Both the position numbers and the translations under genes were made by a program. Shown one piece after another: positions 1-8,235 of a DNA stretch of 64,000 bases; position 1 is the stretch's first letter, and each line of letters begins with the position of its first letter. The DNA lies in NCBI RefSeq assembly GCF_007570825.1, contig NZ_SUNB01000006.1:157013-221012 (forward strand), read 5' to 3'. Origin of the DNA: Pleionea sediminis. GTDB taxonomy: Bacteria > Pseudomonadota > Gammaproteobacteria > Enterobacterales > Kangiellaceae. Under the pieces are notes generated by a model. That model worked only from the letters and a program-made list of their open reading frames with translations, did no database searches and had not been told where the DNA came from.

Positions 1-210
1 GGCTAAACAAGCGCCAAACACTAAAGTAACAATCCCTAAAAATATTAATATAATAATAAATAGTGCGCTGATACATCCGCTTAATTGACTTGGTGCTTTG
101 CCCGATGGCGTGGGTAGAGAGGAGGATGGCTTTTGAGGTTCGTTCTCTTGATTTTTATTGGGATAGTCGCTTTCTGAGTTTGAGTTATTTTGCTCGTTGT
201 TGTTACTCAT
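1..210 (-). CDS. Partial small membrane protein, N-terminal part only
   Basis: Seventy codons are visible and the gene runs off the left edge. The ATG (208-210) overlaps the TGA of the upstream Lgt-like gene in an ATGA arrangement, which supports translational coupling and this start. The first 45 or so residues are hydrophilic and rich in Asn, Ser, Glu and Pro (start MSNNNEQNN), followed by a membrane segment (CISALFIIILIFLG region). I do not recognise a family. The layout, a disordered cytoplasmic tail and then a transmembrane helix, is seen directly; any function is unknown. It is probably the third gene of the operon that includes the Lgt paralogue. Confidence 0.6.
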   Translation of the reverse strand, partial: MSNNNEQNNSNSESDYPNKNQENEPQKPSSSLPTPSGKAPSQLSGCISALFIIILIFLGIVTLVFGACLA

Positions 211-968
211 GCATTTACCTCGTTAGTCATTAAGGACTTTTGCTTATTTCTTAATATGAATGAGAGAATACCCGTGATGATGAGTATTAAAGCAAACCAT
301 TGGTAAGCAGAATAGCCTAGAAAGGCTTTATCGGTTGCTCTAATGAATTCACTCAAGAACCTAAAGCTGCCGTAAGCTATCATAAACAGAGCAAATATCT
401 GCCCTTGAAACATTTTTTTCCGAAATAGGTAAATTAATATAGCGCCAATCGTTAAGTGAAATGAGATTTCAATCAGTGCGATAGGATAGCGTTCAATTCC
501 ATCTAAATGCTTTATTGCGCCAAATGATTTTGATTCAATACCCAAACAACAACCACTGAACCAACAGCCGATTCTGCCAATGGCAATTGAAAAAGGTATA
601 ATAACTGCAAATCTATCATTGGGCAGGCGACGATAACCCATTATAGGCTTTGCAATTTCTGAGAAAATGAATCCAAAAAGAAGAGCACCAACAATTGAAC
701 GTCCTGAAAAAATAAGATTGAACCATTGATCGAAAGGTTTTATTGGCCAGAGAACATCCCCCATTAGCACAGCGAGCTTAGCTCCAAAAATTGCACCAAT
801 AAAAGTGATAGCTTGCAAATAAAAATATTGATGTTTCTCTTTGGGACACTGGAAGTCTTTTGTTAATGGGAAGAGAAATACCAAAACAAACGCTGTTAAT
901 AATGACAATGCATAAATTGGACTAATCCAAAGCTTAGACGTTCCTACTATTAAATCGTCCATAGCCAA
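207..968 (-). CDS. Lgt-like (prolipoprotein diacylglyceryl transferase family) membrane protein, divergent paralogue
   Basis: A 253-residue polytopic membrane protein with the general plan of Lgt: several hydrophobic helices, a SGRSIVGALLFG segment where Lgt has its HGG motif, and IGRIGCWFSGCCLG where housekeeping Lgt has GRxGNFxNxE. The arginine of GRIG is kept, but the Lgt histidine of HGG and the asparagine after GRxG are replaced (by RSI and Cys). Variants with a GRIGCxxxGCC motif form a known side branch of the Lgt family, so this is probably not the essential housekeeping enzyme. Its start overlaps the 3' end of the upstream gene by 19 bp and its stop overlaps the next gene by ATGA. Function is inferred only at family level; it could transfer a different lipid or act on one partner. 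Confidence 0.7.
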   Translation of the reverse strand: MAMDDLIVGTSKLWISPIYALSLLTAFVLVFLFPLTKDFQCPKEKHQYFYLQAITFIGAIFGAKLAVLMGDVLWPIKPFDQWFNLIFSGRSIVGALLFGFIFSEIAKPIMGYRRLPNDRFAVIIPFSIAIGRIGCWFSGCCLGIESKSFGAIKHLDGIERYPIALIEISFHLTIGAILIYLFRKKMFQGQIFALFMIAYGSFRFLSEFIRATDKAFLGYSAYQWFALILIITGILSFILRNKQKSLMTNEVNA

Positions 969-1285
969 TATCCTATAAATACAGTCAATGCTATACCCGC
1001 CAGACGATGAACCTTAACTTCCTTTGGGTGTAAGTTTTTATGATAAATAAACTCATCAATAATCATTAATGGAAAGCTGATGATTAAATGCGTGAAAGCT
1101 ATTTTATGATATCCAAGGTAGACTGAAATTATAAATCCTGCCATTAGAGGTAAGATTATGGCGTGAAGTAATTTTTCTTTTTTAGGGACAATGCGATCGC
1201 GCTTATGCATTAACATATCATATACGGATAATCCGATATATGGGGCTGAGATTAGGATCAGTATTGGGTTAGCCAAGATCGCCAT
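950..1285 (-). CDS. Small integral membrane protein of unknown function
   Basis: A 111-residue protein with three or four predicted membrane helices (near residues 4-22, 38-58, 64-78 and 95-110). No family recognised. It is the first visible gene of the minus-strand operon with the Lgt-like paralogue, which it overlaps by 19 bp, so the two are probably co-translated and may work together in the inner membrane. The loop between the first two helices is strongly basic (HKRDRIVPKKEK), as expected for a cytoplasmic loop. Confidence 0.55.
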   Translation of the reverse strand: MAILANPILILISAPYIGLSVYDMLMHKRDRIVPKKEKLLHAIILPLMAGFIISVYLGYHKIAFTHLIISFPLMIIDEFIYHKNLHPKEVKVHRLAGIALTVFIGYWLWTI

Positions 1286-1492
1286 GGTTGTATTTATTGA
1301 TTTTTAAATAAATCATACTCTGGGTTGAGTAATGAAGCAATCAATCAAGTTAAATTCAACTTTTCCAATAATTGCTCTTCGAATACAGGAAGCATTCTGG
1401 ACAACAAAAAGTTTCATCCGACCGATTCTTTTTGCGGTCGCCATTCGTCTACTTAATAACGTATTTTCAAAGAAGACGATTTGGAGGTTTAA

Positions 1493-2296
1493 ATGACGCA
1501 ATTTACTCATTTTTCTACCGCATTTCCCCATGGAAGGCTTCGCGAGGTGTTTAATGGTATTTGGTTTGTAGAAGGCGGCTGGGATATGCCGGTACCCTTG
1601 AAGCCGCGAATAAGTCGCTCGATGACAGTTATTCGGCACGATGATAACTCGCTAACATTGGTTAATAGCCTGCGTTTGAGCGAGGCTGGTCTGAAAGAGC
1701 TTGATAAATTAGGACGAGTTGAGAGAGTCATTCGATTGGCTTCGATGCATGGTGCTGATGATGCATTCTTTCGTGAACGCTATAACGCAAAAGTGTTTGC
1801 GTTAAAGGGGACTCGATACATTCGAGGATTAACAGCAGACACTGATGATATTGAAAGTTACTTTGAGCCTGATGAGTGGTTTGATGAAAAAACTGGATTG
1901 CCAATTCCTGACTCTTGTGTGTGGGTTATGAATAGCCCCAAGTTAAAAGAAGCCTGTGTTCTTTTACAACGTGATGGTGGTATTTTGCTTGCGGGAGACA
2001 TGCTACATAACACTCCTGTTCCATCGCCTTATACCAATCGAATTGCTAAGATAGGTATGCGACTGTTCGGTCTTGCTAAGTCATGTAATATCGGTGTCGG
2101 CTGGTGGATGATGACAAAACCGAGTGGCAGTGAATTACTCGACTTATTGAGTTTGCCTTTTCAACATGTTTTACCCATTCACGGTGAGCCTGTCATTGGA
2201 GATGCCAAAGCAAAGTATCAACCAGCCATCGAGCGATATGCAAAACGATCGCAAAGAAAAAAATGGAGAGGCGAAGTTCAAGAGAGTTTGAATTAG
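1493..2296 (+). CDS. DUF4336-like protein with degenerate metallo-beta-lactamase fold
   Basis: 267 residues. A clear ribosome binding site (GGAGG, five bases before the ATG) fixes the start. The order of elements recalls the metallo-beta-lactamase fold: an N-terminal strand region (GIWFVEGG), an SMHGADDAF segment where active enzymes have HxHxDH, a LLAGDMLHN segment where they have the metal-bridging Asp, and a late PIHGEP loop. Most canonical zinc ligands are missing, so hydrolase activity is doubtful. The DUF4336 placement is from pattern memory and is inference. No signal peptide, so probably cytoplasmic. It stands alone, with roughly 200-290 bp of non-coding sequence on both sides. Confidence 0.65.
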   Translation: MTQFTHFSTAFPHGRLREVFNGIWFVEGGWDMPVPLKPRISRSMTVIRHDDNSLTLVNSLRLSEAGLKELDKLGRVERVIRLASMHGADDAFFRERYNAKVFALKGTRYIRGLTADTDDIESYFEPDEWFDEKTGLPIPDSCVWVMNSPKLKEACVLLQRDGGILLAGDMLHNTPVPSPYTNRIAKIGMRLFGLAKSCNIGVGWWMMTKPSGSELLDLLSLPFQHVLPIHGEPVIGDAKAKYQPAIERYAKRSQRKKWRGEVQESLN

Positions 2297-2590
2297 AAAT
2301 TTAGAATTGAGATCCTCGCTAAGGATGGCTGTTACTGTTTCTATCATAATGTAGATATTATAGGTTATAAAATTCTTACCACATTAATTAACGTTACTGT
2401 CAGTAGGCTAAAGATTGTTCTAGCCTATATTGTGAGCACGAACAGACTCAATCGCCTTTGATAGCTTATTCAGCTTGAATTCATTATCGTTTACTTAAGA
2501 TATCTCACGTTTCTTATCACGAGTAAGAGACCAAATAAAAGATATTTAAATTTAATAAATTTGACGTAAACTATTTTTATGGGGATTTCG
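2297..2590. other. Intergenic region, no gene seen
   Basis: AT-rich spacer of 294 bp between the DUF4336-like gene and the BspA-repeat lipoprotein. It should hold the promoter of the latter, but I see no convincing sigma-70 box, operator or RNA structure. Confidence 0.4.
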
Positions 2591-4156
2591 ATGAATAATG
2601 TAACGATTAAGTTATGTTGTATTTTATTTTTTGTCGCTCTTACGGCGTGTAAAACAGATAATAACGGCGATAGAAAACCGCCAGTGTTGACTTTAAACGG
2701 AGAGAAAGAAGTTACGATTTTCGAAGGTCATTTATTTAAAGATGATAGTGCTACTGCGATAGATGACGTCGATGGCGTGTTAGAAGTAAAAATTGATACG
2801 GATTTAGATATTAATCAAGTGGGAACCCAGGTTCTTGTATATCGAGCGACTGACCAGTCAGGTAATACCGCTACAGTAGAGCGAATTGTCCATGTTAATC
2901 CTTATGCAGCTTTTGTAACTCAGTGGAATAATGTTGAAAAGGTTCGCATTCAAACGCATACATCAGAAGGTGAGTTGGATGATGCTGCAGAATACGAAAT
3001 AGATTATTTTATCGACTGGGGAGACGGAAGAATTGATCACATTCAGTCGCCAGTAGCCATTCATAATTATGCCGAACAAGGAAACTACGAAATCAGTATT
3101 CGTGGTCAATTCCCTGGCCCTAAAATGTTGTGTAGTCAGGACGGTTTTAATGCTGTGTTGCAGTGGGGTGATATTGAATATCGTTCTATGGAGAATGCGT
3201 TTGGTGATTGTTCTGAAGTCAGCGGAATATCCATTCTTGCTAATGACTCGCCTAATTTATCTTCAGTAAAATCGATGCGAAGTCTTTTTCAGGACGTAAT
3301 CTTATTAAGTGCAGATTTGAGTCAATGGGATGTGTCTAATGTTGAAGATATGAGCTATATGTTTTTTTCCGCAGAGTCTTTTGGCGGAGAGGGAATAGAT
3401 AACTGGGATGTTTCTTCAGTAAAAGACATGAGTAACATGTTTGCAGAAACAGATGAGTATGGTGATGATTTAAGTAATTGGGATGTTTCAAATGTTGAGA
3501 ATATGAGTGGCATGTTTAAGCATTCTCGAGGTTTTTATCGGAATATTAGCAATTGGAATGTATCTAACGTAAAAGACATGAGCTATATGTTTTCAAATGT
3601 ATGGGCTGCACTCGTAGATTTAAGCGAGTGGGATGTGAGCAACGTTCAAAATATGGAAGGCATGTTTGCAGATACAGTGCAATTTAATCCGGATGTTAGC
3701 CAATGGAATGTTTCCAAAGTGACTAATATGAATTACATGTTTTACTGGGCGGAAAGATTTGATCAAAACATAAGTCAGTGGAATGTATCTAATGTTGAGT
3801 CGATGCGTGGTATGTTTTATGGCGCGCATAAGTTTACTCATGACCTAAGTCAATGGGATGTTTCGAAGGTTCATGACATGAGTTTGATGTTTTTCCTTGC
3901 GATGGACTTTAATGCCAACATTAGCTCTTGGAATATTTCAAATGTGACGACAATGGAAGATATGTTTTACGCTGTTGAAGGCGTGGCAGAATATTATGAT
4001 GATATATTAATCGCTTGGAGCAGGCTACCGGTTCAGACAGGAGTTAAGTTTAATGGTGGGCGTTATGCAAGCTATTCGATCGATACTCAGGCAGCGAGAG
4101 ATGTTTTAACGCAAGTGTTTAATTGGGATATCAGTGATGCCGGTTTAAGGGAGTAG
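2591..4156 (+). CDS. BspA-type leucine-rich repeat surface lipoprotein
   Basis: A 521-residue protein if started at ATG 2591, which has a GGGG ribosome binding site seven bases upstream; an in-frame ATG at 2579 would add four residues. A lipoprotein signal ends in LTAC at about residue 20. Next come an Ig-like DUF5011/HYR-type domain (about 30-105), a PKD-like region with DWGDG, and then nine consecutive DUF285/BspA repeats of about 24-25 residues (roughly residues 241-466) built on WDVSNVxxMxxMF. DUF285 repeats are known from bacterial surface and adhesion proteins. The copies are very regular but not identical in DNA. Likely anchored in the outer membrane, binding partner unknown. It ends at a bidirectional terminator shared with the convergent barrel gene. 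Confidence 0.85.
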   Translation: MNNVTIKLCCILFFVALTACKTDNNGDRKPPVLTLNGEKEVTIFEGHLFKDDSATAIDDVDGVLEVKIDTDLDINQVGTQVLVYRATDQSGNTATVERIVHVNPYAAFVTQWNNVEKVRIQTHTSEGELDDAAEYEIDYFIDWGDGRIDHIQSPVAIHNYAEQGNYEISIRGQFPGPKMLCSQDGFNAVLQWGDIEYRSMENAFGDCSEVSGISILANDSPNLSSVKSMRSLFQDVILLSADLSQWDVSNVEDMSYMFFSAESFGGEGIDNWDVSSVKDMSNMFAETDEYGDDLSNWDVSNVENMSGMFKHSRGFYRNISNWNVSNVKDMSYMFSNVWAALVDLSEWDVSNVQNMEGMFADTVQFNPDVSQWNVSKVTNMNYMFYWAERFDQNISQWNVSNVESMRGMFYGAHKFTHDLSQWDVSKVHDMSLMFFLAMDFNANISSWNISNVTTMEDMFYAVEGVAEYYDDILIAWSRLPVQTGVKFNGGRYASYSIDTQAARDVLTQVFNWDISDAGLRE

Positions 4157-4182
4157 TTGCTTTACATTTAAAGATAGAAGAT

Positions 4183-4216
4183 AAAAAAGCCTCGTATGAA
4201 AATATGAGGCTTTTTT
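4183..4216. terminator. Bidirectional rho-independent terminator
   Basis: A perfect GC-containing stem (AAAAAAGCCTC with GAGGCTTTTTT, extended by an ATA/TAT pairing) lies between two convergent genes, with an A-run on one side and a T-run on the other, so it can end transcription from both directions. Confidence 0.85.
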
Positions 4217-4232
4217 ATCAAAAGATTAAGCT

Positions 4233-4742
4233 TTAAAACTTAAACGTTACACCAACATTAAATGTTTTTGCTTCAAGCTCGTCCGTATCGAAGAGTCTTG
4301 TCCACTCAAAGTTTATCGATGCATTGTCTTCGAACATGACATCCAAACCTAACCCGTATGAAAATCCGCCTTCGTCGTCAGAAATTGATCCGAGATCACT
4401 TCGTAAATCAAACTCAGCGTAAGAGTATCCAAGTACACCATATAGATTTAAAACTTTGTCAGGTGTTGTATTTAACTTCCCATACACACCATACATATAA
4501 TCGACATCGGCTTTACCATTGATAGCTTCCATTCCATCAATAGAGTCTTTACTAAAACCTTTTGCAACTCGGCCTTCGACAGAAAATAATGGATTAATTT
4601 CATAACCACCACGTAATGTGATTGCGGTAGGTGTTGAATCTTCTGCATTGATAATTGAATAGTTGCCACCAAAATTAGTATCTGCAGATGCCTGTAAAGA
4701 CAATGTGCCAGCAATGGCTAATGTTAAAAGACGACGCTTCAT
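4233..4742 (-). CDS. Small outer-membrane beta-barrel protein
   Basis: 169 residues with a signal peptide (MKRRLLTLAIAGTLSLQASA, cleavage near residue 20). The mature part has alternating hydrophobic and polar strands (GGNYSIINAE, ITLRGGYEI, VLNLYGVLGYSYAEF, FSYGLGLDVMF) and ends in FNVGVTFKF, a C-terminal aromatic outer-membrane insertion signal. This matches the eight-stranded OMP_b-brl/OmpX-like class. A ribosome binding site (AGGAGA) precedes the ATG. It is monocistronic, with about 240 bp of its own upstream region. Ligand or role cannot be told from the sequence. Confidence 0.8.
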   Translation of the reverse strand: MKRRLLTLAIAGTLSLQASADTNFGGNYSIINAEDSTPTAITLRGGYEINPLFSVEGRVAKGFSKDSIDGMEAINGKADVDYMYGVYGKLNTTPDKVLNLYGVLGYSYAEFDLRSDLGSISDDEGGFSYGLGLDVMFEDNASINFEWTRLFDTDELEAKTFNVGVTFKF

Positions 4743-4984
4743 AGAATCTCTCCTTAGCTAATCATTAAATAAAATGTGTCTTATTAAAAAAACGTGCGGA
4801 TTAAAACACAAGTGACTTTACTTTTCGTGTTGGCTTTCACATTTATTAATGAATAATTGCGGGATCCAATGAATGTGTGAATATTTAACAAACATATCAA
4901 AAGAGTTGGTTTATATTTGACCAATTACCAGCGTTATTGTCGGTGAGGAAAACGTTAAAATAAAAGAAGGTGTTGATCGTTATA

Positions 4985-5611
4985 TTAATCAACACTGCTG
5001 TTATTGTTTAACGGCCAGCCTCCGAGGGCTTTGTAGCGATTGACCATCGTACAAAATAAATCGGCTGTTTTTTCGGTGTCGTACAACGCGGAGTGAGCTT
5101 CTGTATTATCAAAACCAACACCAGCAGTTTGGCACGCTTTTGCCAAAACGGTTTGTCCAAAACAAAGCGCAGCGAGTGCAGCGGTATCGAAGGTTGAAAA
5201 CGGGTGAAATGGATTGCGTTTTATGGCATTGCGCTCAGCAGCTGTTTTAACAAAATTGAGATCGAACGTTGGATTATGGCCAACCAGGATTGAGCGTTGG
5301 CATTCTGCGTTTTTCTGTCCTTTGCGAATAAACTTGAACAATTCTTTTATCGCTTCGATTTCGTGTATTGCGCCGCGTAGAGGGTTATAAGGATCGATGC
5401 CCGTAACATCTAATGCTGCCTGTTCAATATTGGCGCCATCGAATGGCTCAACATGCGCATGGAATGTTTGATCTTTCACCAAACGACTTTCACCGTCGAA
5501 TTTTAGCGTAATGGCTGCAACTTCTAATAATGCATCGGTTTCGTGATTAAAACCTCCGGTTTCAACATCGACAACTACTGGAAAAAATCCACGAAATCGT
5601 TTTGCGAGCAT
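4985..5611 (-). CDS. rnt: Ribonuclease T
   Basis: 208 residues, the normal size of RNase T, a DEDDh 3'-5' exonuclease that trims the 3' ends of tRNAs and other stable RNAs as a homodimer. The catalytic set is visible: D15 and E17 in DVETGG, D117 in HNPTFD, H173 and D178 in EAHSALYD. The whole length follows the RNase T pattern, including the C-terminal GGWPLNN. It is divergent from motY; rnt and motY also lie close together in Vibrio and Pseudomonas, which supports both calls. No terminator is obvious downstream. Confidence 0.95.
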   Translation of the reverse strand: MLAKRFRGFFPVVVDVETGGFNHETDALLEVAAITLKFDGESRLVKDQTFHAHVEPFDGANIEQAALDVTGIDPYNPLRGAIHEIEAIKELFKFIRKGQKNAECQRSILVGHNPTFDLNFVKTAAERNAIKRNPFHPFSTFDTAALAALCFGQTVLAKACQTAGVGFDNTEAHSALYDTEKTADLFCTMVNRYKALGGWPLNNNSSVD

Positions 5612-5722
5612 AATGGTTCCTGATCAAAGCTTAAGCCGGGCATTGTCTTATATTTTAAAGGTAACCTCCAGAGTCAATGGGCTGGCAATTGAAATAAAAC
5701 AAGAAATTAATGATTTCGATGC

Positions 5723-5749
5723 TCAAGTCGCATGTTTATGGGCCGATAA
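5723..5749 (+). promoter_or_regulatory. FliA (sigma-28)-type promoter upstream of motY
   Basis: A GCCGATAA box (5742-5749) matches the sigma-28 -10 consensus exactly. Eleven bases upstream, TCAAGTCG (5723-5730) matches TAAAGTTT at five of eight positions with the canonical spacing. It lies about 75 bp before the motY start codon, as expected for a class 3 flagellar gene. Confidence 0.7.
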
Positions 5750-5824
5750 GTCTGATAAGAAACTGATTTGAAGGCCCTGTTTCCTTTGTTGCAGAAAGGC
5801 CGATTCTGAATTTAGTAGAGAACC

Positions 5825-6709
5825 ATGATTCGACGATTAAGCGCTTTATTGCTGACTTTTTGTGTACTCTTTTCGGTTGGGGCCGGTGCCGAGTTTCGTA
5901 CTTATTTGGCTGATATTGAACAATCTAAATGGTCTTTTTCAGGGAATCCAGTCCGCTGCGAATTAAAACATAAAATTCCTCGATACGGAGAAGCGGTCTT
6001 CTTCGCCCGTGCGAGTCGTACGCCAAACATGGCTTTTGTGCTTGATAGTATGCGTAATCGGCTTAAAACCGACCGTTTAATTGGCGTTAGAGCAATAGCG
6101 CCAACTTGGCGGCCAGGTAAACGAGCAGTACAAATGGACTCTGTCAGTGCCATTCCTGGTGAAAAGACGCTCAATATACTCGACGATTCCGCTTGGAAAC
6201 TGTTGGTGGCCTTGGAGCAGGGAATGAATCCGGCGTTTTATTACCGCGACTTCGAAGATAAGCGAGATAGGGTAGCGATTGCCTTGTCCGCTGTGAATTT
6301 TCAGTCGGTATACGATAATTTTTTAACCTGTGTTGAATCTTTACTGCGCTATGATTTCTGGGAAATCCAGTACACCATGGTGAATTTTGGCTTCAATAAG
6401 TCGAACTTAACTAACGATGACAAACATAAGTTGGATGTTTTGTCCGAGTTTCTGAAGTACGATCCTGACATTCAAGTTGTGTTGGTGGAAGGGCATACGG
6501 ATAGTATTGCTTTTCGTCGATATAACAAGGCCCTAGGCCATCGTCGTGCAAATTCTGTGAAGGCTTATTTAGTCAATAAGGGCGTTAATCCGGGCAAAAT
6601 AGTGACTCGTTCTCACGGCGAGCGGCGTCCACTGGAAAGCAACCATACCCCCGAGGGACGAGCATTAAACCGTAGAGTGTTCATCACGTTAAGTAAGACT
6701 GAGAGCTGA
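5825..6709 (+). CDS. motY: Sodium-type flagellar motor protein MotY (OmpA family)
   Basis: 294 residues, almost the length of Vibrio MotY. An N-terminal signal peptide (cleavage near AGAEFRTY) is followed by the MotY N-terminal domain that binds the motor's T ring and contacts MotX. A C-terminal OmpA-like peptidoglycan-binding domain (about residues 190-290) carries VEGHTDS, LGHRRANSVKAYL and GERRP. In the family, MotY anchors the PomAB sodium stator around the basal body. Position next to rnt and a sigma-28-type promoter upstream fit a flagellar role. No other flagellar gene is in this window. A plain OmpA-family lipoprotein is the alternative, but there is no lipobox. Confidence 0.85.
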   Translation: MIRRLSALLLTFCVLFSVGAGAEFRTYLADIEQSKWSFSGNPVRCELKHKIPRYGEAVFFARASRTPNMAFVLDSMRNRLKTDRLIGVRAIAPTWRPGKRAVQMDSVSAIPGEKTLNILDDSAWKLLVALEQGMNPAFYYRDFEDKRDRVAIALSAVNFQSVYDNFLTCVESLLRYDFWEIQYTMVNFGFNKSNLTNDDKHKLDVLSEFLKYDPDIQVVLVEGHTDSIAFRRYNKALGHRRANSVKAYLVNKGVNPGKIVTRSHGERRPLESNHTPEGRALNRRVFITLSKTES

Positions 6710-6920
6710 TCGACTCGATTAGAACATTTATTTGCTTACCGTTACCAATTTCCCGAACCGATCTTCCCGGAGAAGTTTTTCTGCTACCGTTTGAGCTTAA
6801 TTCAGACAAGGTTGTCCTATTTTTAATCAGTAAATTCCATAAATGTGAATTTTGGCATTGCCTAAAGAGATAATTTCCGTAATATCCCCACCATTCTTAC
6901 ACCTATTCAGGAAATTAACT

Positions 6921-7439
6921 GTGCATATCATTATTGGAGCTATTTCTGCTATCGCCGGGCTAATTTGGGCGATTACAGCGTTGCGAAATTCAGGGTTCGA
7001 CCCTAATTCTCTTAATCCATTTTTATGGTTACGTCGTCGTAACTGGGAAAAGAAATTAGGGACTAAACCGATGCATGCGCTTACTCAACCTTTGGAGGCT
7101 TCTGCCTTATTGTTGGTTGCAGCGGCCCAGTTCAGCGGTGATCTTTCGCGTGATGGTAAGCAAGAACTTATCAAAATGTTTGAAGATGAGTTTGGAATTG
7201 AGCATTCATTTGCGAAAGAATTGTATGGCTCGTCCGTTTATTTATTAAAAGATTGCGGCCAACTCAAAGCAGAGGTGCGACATATTCTTGCTCCCTCTAA
7301 ATCTGAATTCACAGTAGAACAAAAAAATTCATTTCGAAAGATGCTTGATCGTGCTGTGGTAATTGAAGGTCAACCATCTAACGATCTGAGCGAGGTTTTG
7401 GCAGCAATTGAGAAAGAACTCGATTTAACAGCGGCTTGA
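6921..7439 (+). CDS. TerB-like membrane-anchored protein
   Basis: Start chosen at GTG 6921: AGGAA sits eight bases before it and the protein then begins with a transmembrane helix (HIIIGAISAIAGLIWAI). A TTG at 6852 would add 23 residues without a good ribosome binding site. The 172-residue product has a basic linker (LRRRNWEKK) and a helical C-terminal domain (about residues 55-170) resembling TerB/DjlA-type helical bundles: LEASALLLVAAAQFSGDLS, then acidic helices. TerB-type domains occur in membrane stress systems, but function here is unknown. The gene stands alone between motY and the convergent nth. Confidence 0.55.
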   Translation: MHIIIGAISAIAGLIWAITALRNSGFDPNSLNPFLWLRRRNWEKKLGTKPMHALTQPLEASALLLVAAAQFSGDLSRDGKQELIKMFEDEFGIEHSFAKELYGSSVYLLKDCGQLKAEVRHILAPSKSEFTVEQKNSFRKMLDRAVVIEGQPSNDLSEVLAAIEKELDLTAA

Positions 7440-7565
7440 TTCAAAGAAAGTTTCTATGCAATCCTAGCTTTTGGCAGTCCTTAACTTTTGAATACTGTTA
7501 TTTAGTCGTTAAGTTAAGGACTTTCAAACACCATTGAGTTGATTGGCGAATGACAGTCTTGCCAA

Positions 7566-8201
7566 TTAGATTTCCGTTTTTTGTTTGTACTCACATAAAT
7601 CTTCAATTATGCAGGAGCCACATCGTGGTTTACGAGCAACACAAGTGTAGCGTCCGTGCAGAATAAGCCAATGATGAGCATCTATTAAATAATCTTTTGG
7701 TACGAATTTAAGCAGTTTTTTTTCAACTTCCAGTACTGTTTTTCCTGGCGCGACTTTCGTACGATTGGACACTCGATAAATATGAGTATCGACGGCCATA
7801 GTCGGTTGACCAAAAGCAGTATTTAAAACAACGTTTGCCGTTTTTCTGCCAACGCCAGGTAAGGCTTCGAGCGCCTCTCGATTATCAGGTACTTCTGAGT
7901 TGTGAAGATCGATCAATGCTTTACATGTTTTGATAACATTTGCAGCTTTAGAATTGTAAAGACCAATGGTTTTAATGTATTCCTTAAGACCTTCAACACC
8001 CAAAGCATAGATAGCTTCAGGTGTATTGGCGATCGGATATAGTTTTCGAGTGGCTTTGTTGACGCCGACATCGGTGGCTTGTGCTGATAATATAACAGCA
8101 ACTAACAATTCAAATGGAGTTGTATATTCTAGTTCGGTCGTTGGTTTAGGATTATTTTCTTTAAACCGTCGAAAAATTTCTTCGCGTTTCGTTTTATTCA
8201 T
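7566..8201 (-). CDS. nth: Endonuclease III
   Basis: A DNA glycosylase/AP lyase that removes oxidised pyrimidines. Start chosen at ATG 8201, giving 211 residues, the same as E. coli Nth; an upstream ATG at 8267 would run into hutI. Visible hallmarks: a helix-hairpin-helix LPGVGRKTANVV with the catalytic lysine, AVDTHIYRV with the catalytic aspartate, and a C-terminal [4Fe-4S] loop with Cys spacing C-x6-C-x2-C-x5-C (CVARKPRCGSCIIEDLC). It lies 34 bp downstream of hutI on the same strand and may be read from the same transcript, although the functions are unrelated. Confidence 0.96.
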   Translation of the reverse strand: MNKTKREEIFRRFKENNPKPTTELEYTTPFELLVAVILSAQATDVGVNKATRKLYPIANTPEAIYALGVEGLKEYIKTIGLYNSKAANVIKTCKALIDLHNSEVPDNREALEALPGVGRKTANVVLNTAFGQPTMAVDTHIYRVSNRTKVAPGKTVLEVEKKLLKFVPKDYLIDAHHWLILHGRYTCVARKPRCGSCIIEDLCEYKQKTEI

Positions 8202-8235
8202 AACAATTGATTCAAACTTCGAATAAGAAAAGAGA

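Noticed and set aside
1313..1639. 108-codon minus-strand frame
   Set aside because: It overlaps the start of the well-supported 1493-2296 gene on the other strand and its product is a basic, Cys/Arg-rich low-quality sequence typical of a shadow frame.
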